NCBI RefSeq assembly: GCF_030063135.1 | Contig: NZ_JASISO010000035.1 | Location: forward strand, 1-64,000 | Length of the DNA: 64,000 nt | Source of the DNA: Streptomyces sp. G-G2 | GTDB lineage: Bacteria; Actinomycetota; Actinomycetes; Streptomycetales; Streptomycetaceae | Reading direction: 5' to 3' | Part shown: piece after piece, positions 47,493 to 56,548 of the stretch | How positions within the stretch are numbered: position 1 is the first letter of the stretch | Layout of the letters: every line of letters begins with the position of its first letter | Notes under the pieces: model-generated | The model's database searches: none | Told to the model about the DNA's origin: nothing | What the model saw: only the letters and a program-made list of their open reading frames with translations | Position numbers and translations under genes: made by a program

Positions 47493-49898
47493 CTACTCGG
47501 TGCGCAGGCCGTCCGGGCGCATCATCCGCAGCATCGGCGGCAGGCTGAGCAGCGTCACCAGGGCGACCAGGCCGCCGCCCGCCCCGGCCATCGCCAGGAC
47601 CGCGCTCCACTCGATGACCGGCGACAGCCCCGTCATCCGCAGCAGTACCGCGCCCAGCGCCAGGCCCACCCCGGTGGCCAGGACCAGGGCCAGCGCGATC
47701 GGCACCGCCGTCTGCCACAGCACCGACAGGCACAGGGTGCCCCGCCGGGTGCCGAGGGCCACCAGCGAGGACAGCAGCCTCCTGCGCTCGCGGAGCTGCT
47801 CCAGCTGCGCGACCAGCAGGCTCAGCCCGATCAGCACCAGGACCAGCACGGAGCCGATGTACAGCCCGGCCCGGATCGCGCCGTACTGGCCGTCGGTCTT
47901 CGAGAACTTGAGGGTGGCCGCGGTGGCGAGCGGATCCGCCTGGTAGGCGGCGGTACGTACGTTGTCCAGGGCGTCCGGCACCGCCGGGTCGAGGCGGACG
48001 TACACGATCGCGAAGACCGACGAGGCGTCGACCGCGGGCGCGGCGGACGGGGTGACCAGCACGCCGGTGCGCAGCTCGCCGTCCGGGTCCCGGCGGACGG
48101 CCGCCGACCGGGCGCCCGCCGGAACGGTCCATTCGACCGGGTCGGGCGCGTCCTGGTAGCCGGTCGCGCCCGCGAGGAGCTGGTCGCCGGGCTTCGCGAG
48201 GGGCCCCTCCGGCACCTGTTCCGCCAGGGCGCCGCCGCCCGTCAGGACGAAGGAGTCGCCCTCCACGCAGGAGCCGAGATCCGCGACCTCGCGCAGCGCC
48301 TCGCAGGAGCCCACGGTGATCTGCACCACCGGGTCCTCGGTGGACGCCGCGGCGCGGGCCCCGGCGGATCTCCCGGCAGCGGGATCCGGGGTCCGCTTCT
48401 CGGGGGACGCGGGGAATCTGGTCAGGGCGATGGTCCGGCGCACGCCCTCGGCCGAGGACAGCTTCGCGGCGAGGTCCTCGATCCGGTCGTTCGCGCCGGG
48501 CTGCGCGTGGGTGATCACCGCCATCTCGGCCCGCGCCGGATCCGCGCCGGTGAGTTCGGTGTAGGTGGACTCGCTTCCCGCGAAGAGGACTTGCAGGGCG
48601 ATGGCCCCGGCGACCGCGACCGCGATGCCGTTGACCAGCCGCGCCGCGGTCCCGCTGCCGACCTGCAAGCGGCGTACCGCGAGCTGCCAGGAGACGGGGC
48701 CGCCGGAGAGCCGCGAGACGCTGCGCTCCACCAGCCAGGGCAGCACGGCGGTGATGCCCAGGAGCAGCAGTACGACCCCGGCGCCCACCTGCCACGGGTT
48801 GAAGACCCCCGGGTCGTCGGTGCCGCGCGCCGCCAGGGGTGAGAGCAGGGCCGCCCCGGCGAGGGTGGGCAGCACCCGCCACCAGGTCCGTCGCCGGGCG
48901 GACTTGGCGGCGCGTACGACGCCCAGCGGTTCGATGACCACACCGCGCAGGGTGGCCAGGGTGACCGCGACGGACAGCAGCGGTACGGCGACCGCGACGA
49001 GCGCGGCCAGCCAGGGGCTCGGGTCGAGGTCGGCGGGGAAGACGCTGCGCCTGCCCAGGGCGACGCTGGCGACGAGCTGCCGGGAGACCAGGAAGAAGAG
49101 GGTGCCGAGGGCCAGGCCGAGCACGGATCCGGCGAGCGCCTCGCCCGCGGCGATCCGGCGGGTCATCCGGCTGTCGGCGCCGACCAGGCGGAGCGCGGCG
49201 AGACGGCGGTCGCGCTGTTCGCCGCCGAAGCGGACGGCGGCCGCGATGAAGACGGTGACCGGCAGCAGCAGGGCGACGAAGGTGAGGAGGACCAGCAGGG
49301 ACAGCACCGGGTCCAGCTGGTCGGGTTCGTCGTCGGTGCCGAAGGCGTCGTAGCGCAGGGCCCGGTCGTAGCGCGCGCCGTCGTTGCGGAGGGCGTCGTT
49401 GCCCGCGTAGAAGAACAGCTCGCCCGGCCCGATCAGGCCCGCGTCGCCGATGATGCCGACGACCTTCCCCTCGAAGCGCGGGCGCAGCCGCTCGCCCTCG
49501 TCCGACGTCAGGAGCGCGTCCAGGGCGGGGGAGAGGGCCAGTTCGCCCGGGCCGGGGAGCCGGGTGAGGCCGGGCGGGGCGGGGGCGTCGGGGCCCTCGG
49601 CCTTGACGAAGGCGCCGTCGATGGACGTGTGGTGGTAGTCCTGCCCGGCGCGGGCGATGAGGAAGGTGCCCGGGCCGGGCTGCCCCGGTCCGCTCAGGGA
49701 CATCCGGGCGCGGGCGTCGCCGCGGTCGTTGCGCGCCGTCAGCGCGCTCGGGAGCGCGGCGGTGACCAGGAGCAGGGCGACGCCGAGGCCGACGCCGACC
49801 CCGGTGAGCAGGGTGCGGGTCCAGCCCTGGCGGCCACCCGTGAGTGCGAACCGGGCCCCCATGAGGAGGTCGCGCGTCCAGCCGCGGGCGGCGCTCAT
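47493..49898 (-). CDS. ABC-exporter permease (FtsX/MacB-type)
   Basis: 801 residues with about ten membrane helices arranged as two FtsX-type halves (helices around 20-45, 230-330, 430-450 and 690-790) and two extracytoplasmic regions. QRDRRLAALRLVGADSRMTR and RRRLLSSLVALGTRRGTLCL are the coupling motifs that meet the ATPase. Overlaps the ATPase gene by ATGA. Together with the ATPase and the PadR regulator it forms a drug- or peptide-exporting ABC system. The Pro/Ala stretch near 500-530 is a flexible external loop. Confidence 0.9.
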   Translation of the reverse strand: MSAARGWTRDLLMGARFALTGGRQGWTRTLLTGVGVGLGVALLLVTAALPSALTARNDRGDARARMSLSGPGQPGPGTFLIARAGQDYHHTSIDGAFVKAEGPDAPAPPGLTRLPGPGELALSPALDALLTSDEGERLRPRFEGKVVGIIGDAGLIGPGELFFYAGNDALRNDGARYDRALRYDAFGTDDEPDQLDPVLSLLVLLTFVALLLPVTVFIAAAVRFGGEQRDRRLAALRLVGADSRMTRRIAAGEALAGSVLGLALGTLFFLVSRQLVASVALGRRSVFPADLDPSPWLAALVAVAVPLLSVAVTLATLRGVVIEPLGVVRAAKSARRRTWWRVLPTLAGAALLSPLAARGTDDPGVFNPWQVGAGVVLLLLGITAVLPWLVERSVSRLSGGPVSWQLAVRRLQVGSGTAARLVNGIAVAVAGAIALQVLFAGSESTYTELTGADPARAEMAVITHAQPGANDRIEDLAAKLSSAEGVRRTIALTRFPASPEKRTPDPAAGRSAGARAAASTEDPVVQITVGSCEALREVADLGSCVEGDSFVLTGGGALAEQVPEGPLAKPGDQLLAGATGYQDAPDPVEWTVPAGARSAAVRRDPDGELRTGVLVTPSAAPAVDASSVFAIVYVRLDPAVPDALDNVRTAAYQADPLATAATLKFSKTDGQYGAIRAGLYIGSVLVLVLIGLSLLVAQLEQLRERRRLLSSLVALGTRRGTLCLSVLWQTAVPIALALVLATGVGLALGAVLLRMTGLSPVIEWSAVLAMAGAGGGLVALVTLLSLPPMLRMMRPDGLRTE

Positions 49899-50581
49899 AC
49901 GACCTGCTCCACGTCCCGGGACGTGCCGTCGCGTACGACGATCTCGCGGTCGGAGTAGGCGGCGACCCGGGTCTCGTGCGTGACCAGGACGACGGCGGTG
50001 CTGGAGGCCCGGGCGGCCTCGGTGAGGAGCTGCATCACCAGTTCGCCGTTGAGGGAGTCGAGGGCGCCGGTGGGCTCGTCGGCGAAGACCACCCGGGGGT
50101 TGGTGACCAGGGCGCGGGCCACGGCGACGCGCTGGCCCTGGCCGCCGCTGACCTCTCCGGGGCGGCTGGCCCGTACGTCGTCCACCTCCAGCCGGGTCAT
50201 CCACTGGAGGGCGGTCGCCTCGGCCTGCTTGCGCTTGACCCCGTTCAGGCGCAGCGGCAGGGCGACGTTCTCCACGCAGGTCAGTTCGGGGACGAGCTGC
50301 CCGAACTGGAAGACGAAGCCGAACTCGCTGCGGCGCAGGGCGCTGCGCCGGGCGTCGTCCATGGCGGACAGCTCGCGTCCGGCGTAGGTGATGGTGCCCG
50401 CGTCGGGCCGGACGATCCCGGCCAGGCAGTGCAGCAGCGTGGACTTGCCGGACCCGGAGGGTCCCATGACGGCGACCACCTCGCCGGGGTGGATGGAGAA
50501 CTCGGCGTCGGTCAGGGCGGCGGTGGAGCCGTAGGACTTGCAGAGGCCCTCGGCGCTGAGGAGCGAGCCGTCGGGTATCAC
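49895..50581 (-). CDS. ABC-exporter ATP-binding protein (MacB/LolD type)
   Basis: 228 residues. Walker A GPSGSGKST (about 39-47), Q-loop VFQFGQLVPELTCVENV, signature VSGGQGQRVAVARALV, Walker B VVFADEPTGALDS and H-loop VVLVTHETRVAAYSD. Length and lack of other domains fit the lolD/macB ATPase class. Coupled by overlap to both the PadR gene (ATGA) and the permease gene. Confidence 0.95.
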   Translation of the reverse strand: MIPDGSLLSAEGLCKSYGSTAALTDAEFSIHPGEVVAVMGPSGSGKSTLLHCLAGIVRPDAGTITYAGRELSAMDDARRSALRRSEFGFVFQFGQLVPELTCVENVALPLRLNGVKRKQAEATALQWMTRLEVDDVRASRPGEVSGGQGQRVAVARALVTNPRVVFADEPTGALDSLNGELVMQLLTEAARASSTAVVLVTHETRVAAYSDREIVVRDGTSRDVEQVV

Positions 50582-51102
50582 GGGCGGACCTCTCCGGCGA
50601 GCTGGTCCAGCCGGGCCGCGGCCAGCTCCAGCCAGCGCAGGTCTGCTTCCAGGTGGAAGAGGGCGTGGTCGCAGATCAGCTGGTCGGCGAGGTCGCCCTT
50701 GCGCTTGCGGCTGGTCAGCAGGCGCATCATGCGCAGGTGTTCGGCGCGCTGGGTGTCGAGGAGCCGCTCGGCGCTGCGGCCGGTGAGCAGGGCCAGGACG
50801 ACCTTGGTGTAGAGGGTCGAGTGGAGGTACGGCTCGGGCTTCTCGGGCTGGGCGAGCCAGGTCTCGACGTCGGTGATCCCGGCGCCGGTGATGGCGTACC
50901 GCTTGCGGTCAGGGCCGCAGCCGCTCTCGATGCGGTCGACCTCGACGAGGCCGTTCTTCAGTAGCCGGGACATGGTCGAGTAGACCTGCCCGTAGGCGAG
51001 CGGGCGGTCGTGGCCGAACTTCTCGTCGAAGGCGCGCTTGAGGTCGTAACCGTGGCGCGGGCCGGCCTCCAGGAGACCGAGCAGGGTGTGACCGATGGAC
51101 AT
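50578..51102 (-). CDS. PadR-family regulator of the ABC exporter
   Basis: 174 residues. Winged helix about 3-85 (LGLLEAGPRHGYDLKRAFDE, LAYGQVYSTMSRLLKNGLVE, RKRYAITGAG), then a C-terminal dimer helix (RMMRLLTSRKRKGDLADQLI). Overlaps the ATPase gene by 4 bp, so regulator and exporter are one operon, typical of PadR-controlled drug pumps. The start lies beside a 32-bp dyad that it very likely binds. Confidence 0.93.
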   Translation of the reverse strand: MSIGHTLLGLLEAGPRHGYDLKRAFDEKFGHDRPLAYGQVYSTMSRLLKNGLVEVDRIESGCGPDRKRYAITGAGITDVETWLAQPEKPEPYLHSTLYTKVVLALLTGRSAERLLDTQRAEHLRMMRLLTSRKRKGDLADQLICDHALFHLEADLRWLELAAARLDQLAGEVRP

Positions 51103-51110
51103 GGGCGGGA

Positions 51111-51142
51111 CTCTACCTGCGGTGTATACACACGGTGTAGAG
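51111..51142. promoter_or_regulatory. PadR operator dyad around GTGTATACAC
   Basis: GTGTATACAC (51122-51131) is a perfect 10-bp palindrome; CTCTAC (51111-51116) and GTAGAG (51137-51142) extend the dyad to 32 bp with the same centre. It lies 9 bases before the PadR start, over or next to the promoter. GTAT/ATAC-type dyads are usual for PadR proteins. Confidence 0.8.
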
Positions 51143-51246
51143 AGGGGAGCGGGGAGGGGTGTGGGGGAGGGGGTGTGGGGGAGGGGCCCCGCTGGACACG
51201 GGAACGCCCCCGGCCTGGTGGGCCGGGGGCGCGGGTCGGGCTCGGG

Positions 51247-51528
51247 CTACTCGGGGGCGGACTTCGGAGGGCGGCCGCGGCGGGGCATCGGGCCCGGCGC
51301 GGACGGGAGCCGTCCGGACTCGGCGAGTGCGCGGCGCAGCAGGAACTCGATCTGCGCGTTGGCGCTGCGCAGTTCGTCTCCCGCCCAGCGGGCGAGCGCG
51401 TCGTACACCTGCGGATCGAGCCGCAGCAGCACCTGCTTGCGCGCCGGGCGCCGGGCGGGGCCGGTGGCCGCCGCGGGCCGCTCGTCCTCGCCGGGCCCGT
51501 CGGGGGCCGTCGGCTCGCCGCCCGTCAT
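51247..51528 (-). CDS. small RHH-type protein coupled to the slipin
   Basis: 93 residues. After a Pro/Gly-rich N-terminus, ARKQVLLRLDPQVYDALARW and ELRSANAQIEFLLRRALAES form a ribbon-helix-helix (Arc/MetJ/TraY-like) DNA-binding fold; the end is basic (PRRGRPPK). The ATG overlaps the slipin stop (TGATG). An Arc-like repressor in this position could autoregulate the operon from the palindrome at 52482. Family fairly sure; target inferred. Confidence 0.8.
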   Translation of the reverse strand: MTGGEPTAPDGPGEDERPAAATGPARRPARKQVLLRLDPQVYDALARWAGDELRSANAQIEFLLRRALAESGRLPSAPGPMPRRGRPPKSAPE

Positions 51529-52436
51529 CACTGGTAGAGGGTGCCGGTGTTCACGACGGGCTGGGCCGCGCGGTCGCCGCACAGGACCACCATGAGGTTG
51601 GAGACCATGGCGGCCTTGCGGTCGGGGTCCAGGTCCACGACGTCCTCTTCCTGAAGGCGGGTCAGGGCCAGCTCGACCATACCCACGGCGCCCTCGACGA
51701 TCAGGCGACGGGCCGCGACGACCGCGCCCGCCTGCTGGCGCTGGAGCATCGCCGAGGCGATCTCCGGGGCGTACGCGAGGTGCGTGAAGCGGGATTCGAT
51801 GATGTGCACTCCGGCTGCCTCGACCCGGGTGTGGAGCTCGACGGCGAGCTTCTCGGTGATCTCCTCGGCGTTGCCGCGCAGCGAGAGACCACCCTCGTCG
51901 TGGGCGTCGTAGGGGTATTCGATGGCGATGTGCCGGACGGCGGCCTCGGTCTGGGTCTCGACGAACTCGGTGAAGTCGTCGACCTCGAAGAGGGCGCGCG
52001 CGGTGTCCTCGACCTTCCAGACGACGACGGCGGCCAGCTCGATCGGGTTGCCGTAGGCGTCGTTGACCTTCAGGACGGCCGTCTCGTGGTTGCGCACCCG
52101 GGTGGAGATCTTGTCGCGGGAGGTCAGCGGGTTGACCCAGCGCAGGCCGTCGGTGCGGATCGTGCCCCGGTAGCGGCCGAAGAGCTGGACCACGCGGGCC
52201 TCGCCCGGAGCGACCGTGTTGAGCCCGCACATGGCGTAGATCGAGCCGAGGATGACGACCACCCCGAGGACTATCAGGGCCGCCTTGGCTCCGGCGGTCA
52301 GTACGGCGCCGGTGGCGATCAGGCCCGCACCGGCCAGCAGTCCGAGCAGCCCGAGCAGCAGCGCCAGGCCGCCGCCGACGCTGTGCGCGGGGAACTCCCG
52401 TACGTGCGGCTCCGGCATCTCAGTGGTCTTGGTCAT
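51528..52436 (-). CDS. slipin / SPFH-domain (stomatin-like) membrane protein
   Basis: 302 residues. Two membrane segments about 20-70 (VGGGLALLLGLLGLLAGAGL, AALIVLGVVVILGSIYAMCG), then SPFH domain about 75-250 (LNTVAPGEARVVQLFGRYRG, KISTRVRNHETAVLKVNDAY, PIELAAVVVWKVEDTARALF, EITEKLAVELHTRVEAAGVH) and a short helical end. Slipins shape membrane microdomains and affect proteases or channels. It is cotranscribed with the small RHH protein, and the palindrome 46-61 bp upstream is the likely control site. Confidence 0.93.
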   Translation of the reverse strand: MTKTTEMPEPHVREFPAHSVGGGLALLLGLLGLLAGAGLIATGAVLTAGAKAALIVLGVVVILGSIYAMCGLNTVAPGEARVVQLFGRYRGTIRTDGLRWVNPLTSRDKISTRVRNHETAVLKVNDAYGNPIELAAVVVWKVEDTARALFEVDDFTEFVETQTEAAVRHIAIEYPYDAHDEGGLSLRGNAEEITEKLAVELHTRVEAAGVHIIESRFTHLAYAPEIASAMLQRQQAGAVVAARRLIVEGAVGMVELALTRLQEEDVVDLDPDRKAAMVSNLMVVLCGDRAAQPVVNTGTLYQ

Positions 52437-52481
52437 GGTTCGCCCCGTTTCGTTCAGGAGGAGTCGGTCACGCTCCCTAGC

Positions 52482-52497
52482 AAAGTGATATCACTTT
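52482..52497. promoter_or_regulatory. perfect 16-bp palindrome AAAGTGATATCACTTT
   Basis: AAAGTGATATCACTTT at 52482-52497 is fully symmetric, AT-rich in a GC-rich region, and followed by a T run to 52500. It sits 46-61 bp upstream of the slipin start. RHH proteins bind such symmetric sites, so the coupled RHH gene is a likely autoregulator. Confidence 0.85.
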
Positions 52498-52667
52498 TTT
52501 GGCGGGCTGCAACTCTTCTGGTCTGCTAGGCGTCGGTTCCTTGGGTGTGGGTGCTGATTCTCACGTCCGGATTGACCGTGATTGATCGGTATTAGGCAGT
52601 CTTTGTCACAACCTCCGGTGTTAGCTTTCTGAGCTGACGTCGGGGGTTATTGAGCGGAGCGGGAGCG

Positions 52668-54956
52668 ATGGGCCGAGCAGAAGCGCGACGGGCGCAGCAG
52701 CAGCGCGGGACACGGCGTGCGCCGCGCGGTCGCGCGGCGAAGGGCGGTCGCGCGGGCAAGAGCGGCGCGGGCGCGGGGAAACGGACCGGCATACGCAGGT
52801 TCTTCACCTGGAAGAAGATCCTCGGCACGTTCTTCGGGATGGTCCTGCTCGGCATGGCCGCGCTGGTCGGCATCTACTTCTACGTCGACGCGCCCAAGCC
52901 CAACGAAGAGGCGACGCTCCAGAGCAACGTCTACCAGTGGTCCGACGGCTCCGTCATGACCCGCACGGGCAAGTTCAACCGCGAGATCCTTCCGTTCGAC
53001 AAGGTCCCGCCGGAAGTCCGCACCACGTTCATCGCCATCGAGAACAAGAACTTCTACAAAGACAGCGGCATCGACATCAAGGGTCTGGTGCGCGGCTTCG
53101 TCTCCACGGTGACCGGCAAGGGCAAGGCCGGTGGTTCGACGATCACCCAGCAGTACGTCAAGAACTACTACCTGAACCAGGACCAGACGGCGACGCGCAA
53201 GCTGAAGGAGATGGTTATCTCCCTCAAGACCGACCGGAGCATGAGCAAGAACGCGATCCTCGAGGGCTACATGAACACCAGCTACTTCGGTCGCGGTGCG
53301 TATGGAATCCAGGCCGCCGCGCAGGCGTACTACGGGGTCGACGCCTCGAAGCTCACCCTGGAACAGGGCGCCTACCTCGCCGCCGTCCTCCAGGCCCCCA
53401 GCTCCTACGACTGGGCGACCGCGGGCGACAACGGCAAGCGCCTCGTCATGATCCGCTTCAACGCCACCCTCGACAACATGGTCGGCATGGGCGAACTGGA
53501 CGCGGCCAAGCGCAAGACCCTGCACTTCCAGGAGCCCATCAAGCCCAAGCCCGCTCCCGGGCGCGAGGGTCAGAAGGGCTACCTGATGGAGGCCGCCGAC
53601 GCCGAGCTGAACCGCCAGGGCGTGCCCAAGGCGGCGATCGACGCCGGTGGCTGGACCATCAAGCTCAACATCGACAAGAAGAAGCAGGCCGCCCTGGAGA
53701 AGGCCGTCAACGACGAGCTGGAATCCAAGCTGGAGCGCAAGAACACCGCGGAGCGCCCGGTCGACCAGAACGTGCAGGCGGGCGCCACCTCGGTGGACCC
53801 GAAGACCGGCGCGATCGTCGCCATGTACGGCGGCACCGGCCAGGCCGAGAAGTGGTCCAGCAACGCCCTGCGCACCGACTTCCAGCCCGGCTCGACCTTC
53901 AAGCCGGTCGTCCTGGCCACCGCCCTGCAGAACGGCGCCAAGACGCAGGACGGCAAGCCGATCAACCCGAGCACCCTGTACGACGGCACCAGTGGCCGCC
54001 CGGTGGTCGGCAGTGACACCCCCTTCTCCCCGCAGAACCAGGACCAGCACGACTACTGGGACATCGGGCACAACATCACGGTCCAGAAGGCGACCAACGC
54101 CTCCGTCAACTCCGTCTACGCGCAGATGACCGTCGACGCGAAGCCGGAGAAGGTCAAGGAGATGGGCCTCAACCTCGGCATGCGGGACCGCGACGGATGG
54201 CCGGCCGACAAGCCCGCCATGGCGCTCGGCACCATGAGCTCCAGCACCGTCGAGATGGCCGGGGTCTACGCGACCTTCGACCACCACGGCAAGAAGGTCA
54301 CCCCGTCGATCATCAAGAGCGCCCAGAACCACGCGCGCACCTACCGGCCGGTGCAGACCATCGGCGACCAGGTGATCAACACCTCCACCGCCGACACCGT
54401 CACCAAGGTGCTCACGGGAGTTGTCACCGACGGTTCGGGTAACGCGGTCTACAGCGACGCCTACCAGGCGGCCGGCAAGACCGGTACCACCGAGTCCAAT
54501 GTCGCGGCCTGGTTCACCGGCTACACCCCGGAGCTGGTCACCGTCGTCGCGATGTTCGGTGAAGAGGTCGGCACCGGCAAGCAGGTCACCCTGACCGGCA
54601 CCGCGGGCGGCGGTCGCGCGGGCGGCTCCAGCTTCCCGGCCGCCATCTGGAAGGCCTACACGCTGTCCGCGCTCTCGGGCGTGGACACCAGCAAGTTCGA
54701 ACTGCCGGACGCGGACATGGGTACGCCGCCCCCGAGCCCCACCCCGACGCCCTCGGCCCCGAGCAGCCACAGCCCGACTCCGGCCGGCACTCGGTCCTCC
54801 TCCTCGGCGACCACCCCGACCCCGACCGGCTCGACTTCGCGCACCGCGTCCCCGGGGCCCACGCACTCGTCGCCGGACCCGGGCCATTCCTCGCCGGACC
54901 CGGGGCACTCGTCCCCGAACCCGACGCGCACCAACCCGTTCCCGCCCTTCCCGTAG
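52668..54956 (+). CDS. class A penicillin-binding protein (transglycosylase/transpeptidase)
   Basis: 762 residues. Basic N-terminus, one membrane helix about 51-72 (ILGTFFGMVLLGMAALVGIY), GT51 transglycosylase about 85-290 (catalytic E125 in IAIENKNFYKDSGIDIKGL, GGSTITQQYVKNYYL, AYLAAVLQAPSSYDW) and transpeptidase about 330-690 (S409 in GSTFKPVV with SxxK-type STFK, SVN in NASVNSVYAQM, K604 in KTGTTESN). A Pro/Ser/Thr tail of about 75 residues follows. It makes and crosslinks peptidoglycan. RBS GGAGCGGGAGC just before the ATG decides the start. Confidence 0.96.
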   Translation: MGRAEARRAQQQRGTRRAPRGRAAKGGRAGKSGAGAGKRTGIRRFFTWKKILGTFFGMVLLGMAALVGIYFYVDAPKPNEEATLQSNVYQWSDGSVMTRTGKFNREILPFDKVPPEVRTTFIAIENKNFYKDSGIDIKGLVRGFVSTVTGKGKAGGSTITQQYVKNYYLNQDQTATRKLKEMVISLKTDRSMSKNAILEGYMNTSYFGRGAYGIQAAAQAYYGVDASKLTLEQGAYLAAVLQAPSSYDWATAGDNGKRLVMIRFNATLDNMVGMGELDAAKRKTLHFQEPIKPKPAPGREGQKGYLMEAADAELNRQGVPKAAIDAGGWTIKLNIDKKKQAALEKAVNDELESKLERKNTAERPVDQNVQAGATSVDPKTGAIVAMYGGTGQAEKWSSNALRTDFQPGSTFKPVVLATALQNGAKTQDGKPINPSTLYDGTSGRPVVGSDTPFSPQNQDQHDYWDIGHNITVQKATNASVNSVYAQMTVDAKPEKVKEMGLNLGMRDRDGWPADKPAMALGTMSSSTVEMAGVYATFDHHGKKVTPSIIKSAQNHARTYRPVQTIGDQVINTSTADTVTKVLTGVVTDGSGNAVYSDAYQAAGKTGTTESNVAAWFTGYTPELVTVVAMFGEEVGTGKQVTLTGTAGGGRAGGSSFPAAIWKAYTLSALSGVDTSKFELPDADMGTPPPSPTPTPSAPSSHSPTPAGTRSSSSATTPTPTGSTSRTASPGPTHSSPDPGHSSPDPGHSSPNPTRTNPFPPFP

Positions 54957-54969
54957 GGACGCGCGGACC

Positions 54970-55023
54970 GCGCGAGAACCGCCGCCCGGCAGCATCCCAG
55001 CTGCCGGGCGGCGGTTCTCGCGC
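54970..55023. terminator. 24-bp perfect hairpin between PBP and catalase genes
   Basis: Arms 54970-54993 and 55000-55023 are perfect inverted copies with a 6-base ATCCCA loop: an exceptionally long GC stem between converging genes, followed on the plus strand by TTT. Serves as terminator for both. Confidence 0.9.
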
Positions 55024-55040
55024 TTTCACCGCACCAGCGG

Positions 55041-56498
55041 TCAGGACATCAGCGCCGCGATCCGGTCGCCGGTCGCCTTGTCGATGTTGCGCCAGTACTG
55101 GAAGGCCCGCTCCCGCACCGCCGGGCTCACCCCGGCGCCCAGGTGACCGGCCACGTTCGACACCAGCCGGTCGCGCGCCGCGTCGTCCATGACCTCGCGC
55201 ACCAGCGTGCCCGGCTGGCCCCAGTCGTCGTCCTGGCTGCGCAGCGAGTAGGCCGCGTGGACCATCTCGCCCGCCGAGGCCCACCCGGCCGGCTCGCCGA
55301 AGAGGGCGGTGTCCGCCGCCGGGCCGCCGTAGGAGTTGGGCGCGTACGGGCGAGCCGCGGCCGAGGCCTCGAAGCGCATCGCGCCGTCCTTCGCGTACGA
55401 GCTGACCTGCGAGCGCGCCCGGTTCGGCGGCAGCTGCGCGTAGTTCGCGCCGATCCGGTAGCGGTGCGCGTCCGGGTACGAGAAGAGGCGCCCGAGCAGC
55501 ATCTTGTCCGGGGACGGCCCGATGCCCGGCACCAGGTTCGAGGGCTCGAAGGCGGACTGCTCGATGTGGATGAAGTAGTCCTCGGGGTTCTTGTCGAGGG
55601 TCATCCGGCCGACGTCGATCAGCGGGTAGTCGCCGTGCGGCCACACCTTGGTCAGGTCGAAGGGGTTGAAGCGGTAGTCCGCCGCGTCCTCGAAGGGCAT
55701 GACCTGGACCTTCAGCGTCCAGCTCGGTGGCTCGCCGCCCGCGATCGAGTCGAAGAGGTCCTGGCGGTGGTGGTCCGCGTTCCGCCCGGCGATCAGCTCC
55801 GCCTCGTCCTCGGTGAGGAAGTCGATGCCCTGGTCGGTCTTGAAGTGGTACTTCACCCAGAACCGCTCACCGGCGCCGTTGACCCACATGTAGGTGTGCG
55901 AGCCGTAGCCGTTCATGTGCCGGTACGACTTCGGGATGCCCCGGTCGCCCATCAGCAACGTCACCTGGTGCGCGGACTCGGGGGAGAGGGTCCAGAAGTC
56001 CCACTGCATGTCGTGGTCGCGCAGGCCGTTGTCCGGGCGGCGCTTCTGCGAGCGGATGAAGTCCTGGAACTTCATCGGGTCCCGGACGAAGAAGACCGGG
56101 GTGTTGTTGCCGACCAGGTCGTAGTTGCCGTGGTTCGTGTAGAACTTCAGCGCGAAACCGCGCGGGTCGCGCCAGGTGTCGGGGGAACCCTGCTCTCCCG
56201 CCACGGTCGAGAAGCGGGCCAGCATCTCGGTCCGCCGACCGGGCTGGAAGACGTCCGCCTTGGTGAACTGACTGACGTCATTGGTGACCTGGAAAACGCC
56301 GTAGGCACCCGCGCCCTTGGCGTGGACCACCCGCTCGGGGACCCGTTCCCGGTTGAACTGGGCCATCTTCTCGATCAGGTAGTGGTCCTGGAGCAGGATC
56401 GGGCCGTCCGGACTGACGGTGAGCGAGTGCTCGTCGCTCGCCACCGGCACACCGGCGTTGTTGGTCGTGTACGGGATCTTCTGCGCGTCCTGGGTCAC
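55041..56498 (-). CDS. kat: catalase (clade 3 small-subunit)
   Basis: 485 residues from GTG at 56498. Catalytic His H59 in RVVHAKGAGAYGVF, Asn in the loop VGNNTPVFF and heme Tyr Y341 in RLFSYPDAHRYRIG. NHGNYDL, HMNGYGSHTYMWVN and KVWPHGDYPL are all family-conserved. It breaks down hydrogen peroxide in the cytoplasm. It follows the SpoIIE-type phosphatase gene by 50 bp in the same direction, which may make its expression depend on that promoter, a link with stress signalling. Confidence 0.97.
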   Translation of the reverse strand: MTQDAQKIPYTTNNAGVPVASDEHSLTVSPDGPILLQDHYLIEKMAQFNRERVPERVVHAKGAGAYGVFQVTNDVSQFTKADVFQPGRRTEMLARFSTVAGEQGSPDTWRDPRGFALKFYTNHGNYDLVGNNTPVFFVRDPMKFQDFIRSQKRRPDNGLRDHDMQWDFWTLSPESAHQVTLLMGDRGIPKSYRHMNGYGSHTYMWVNGAGERFWVKYHFKTDQGIDFLTEDEAELIAGRNADHHRQDLFDSIAGGEPPSWTLKVQVMPFEDAADYRFNPFDLTKVWPHGDYPLIDVGRMTLDKNPEDYFIHIEQSAFEPSNLVPGIGPSPDKMLLGRLFSYPDAHRYRIGANYAQLPPNRARSQVSSYAKDGAMRFEASAAARPYAPNSYGGPAADTALFGEPAGWASAGEMVHAAYSLRSQDDDWGQPGTLVREVMDDAARDRLVSNVAGHLGAGVSPAVRERAFQYWRNIDKATGDRIAALMS

Positions 56499-56548
56499 GG
56501 GCGGAGTCCTCCCCTGGGGTCGGTTGGGTCTCACCGTCACCTGCCCAG

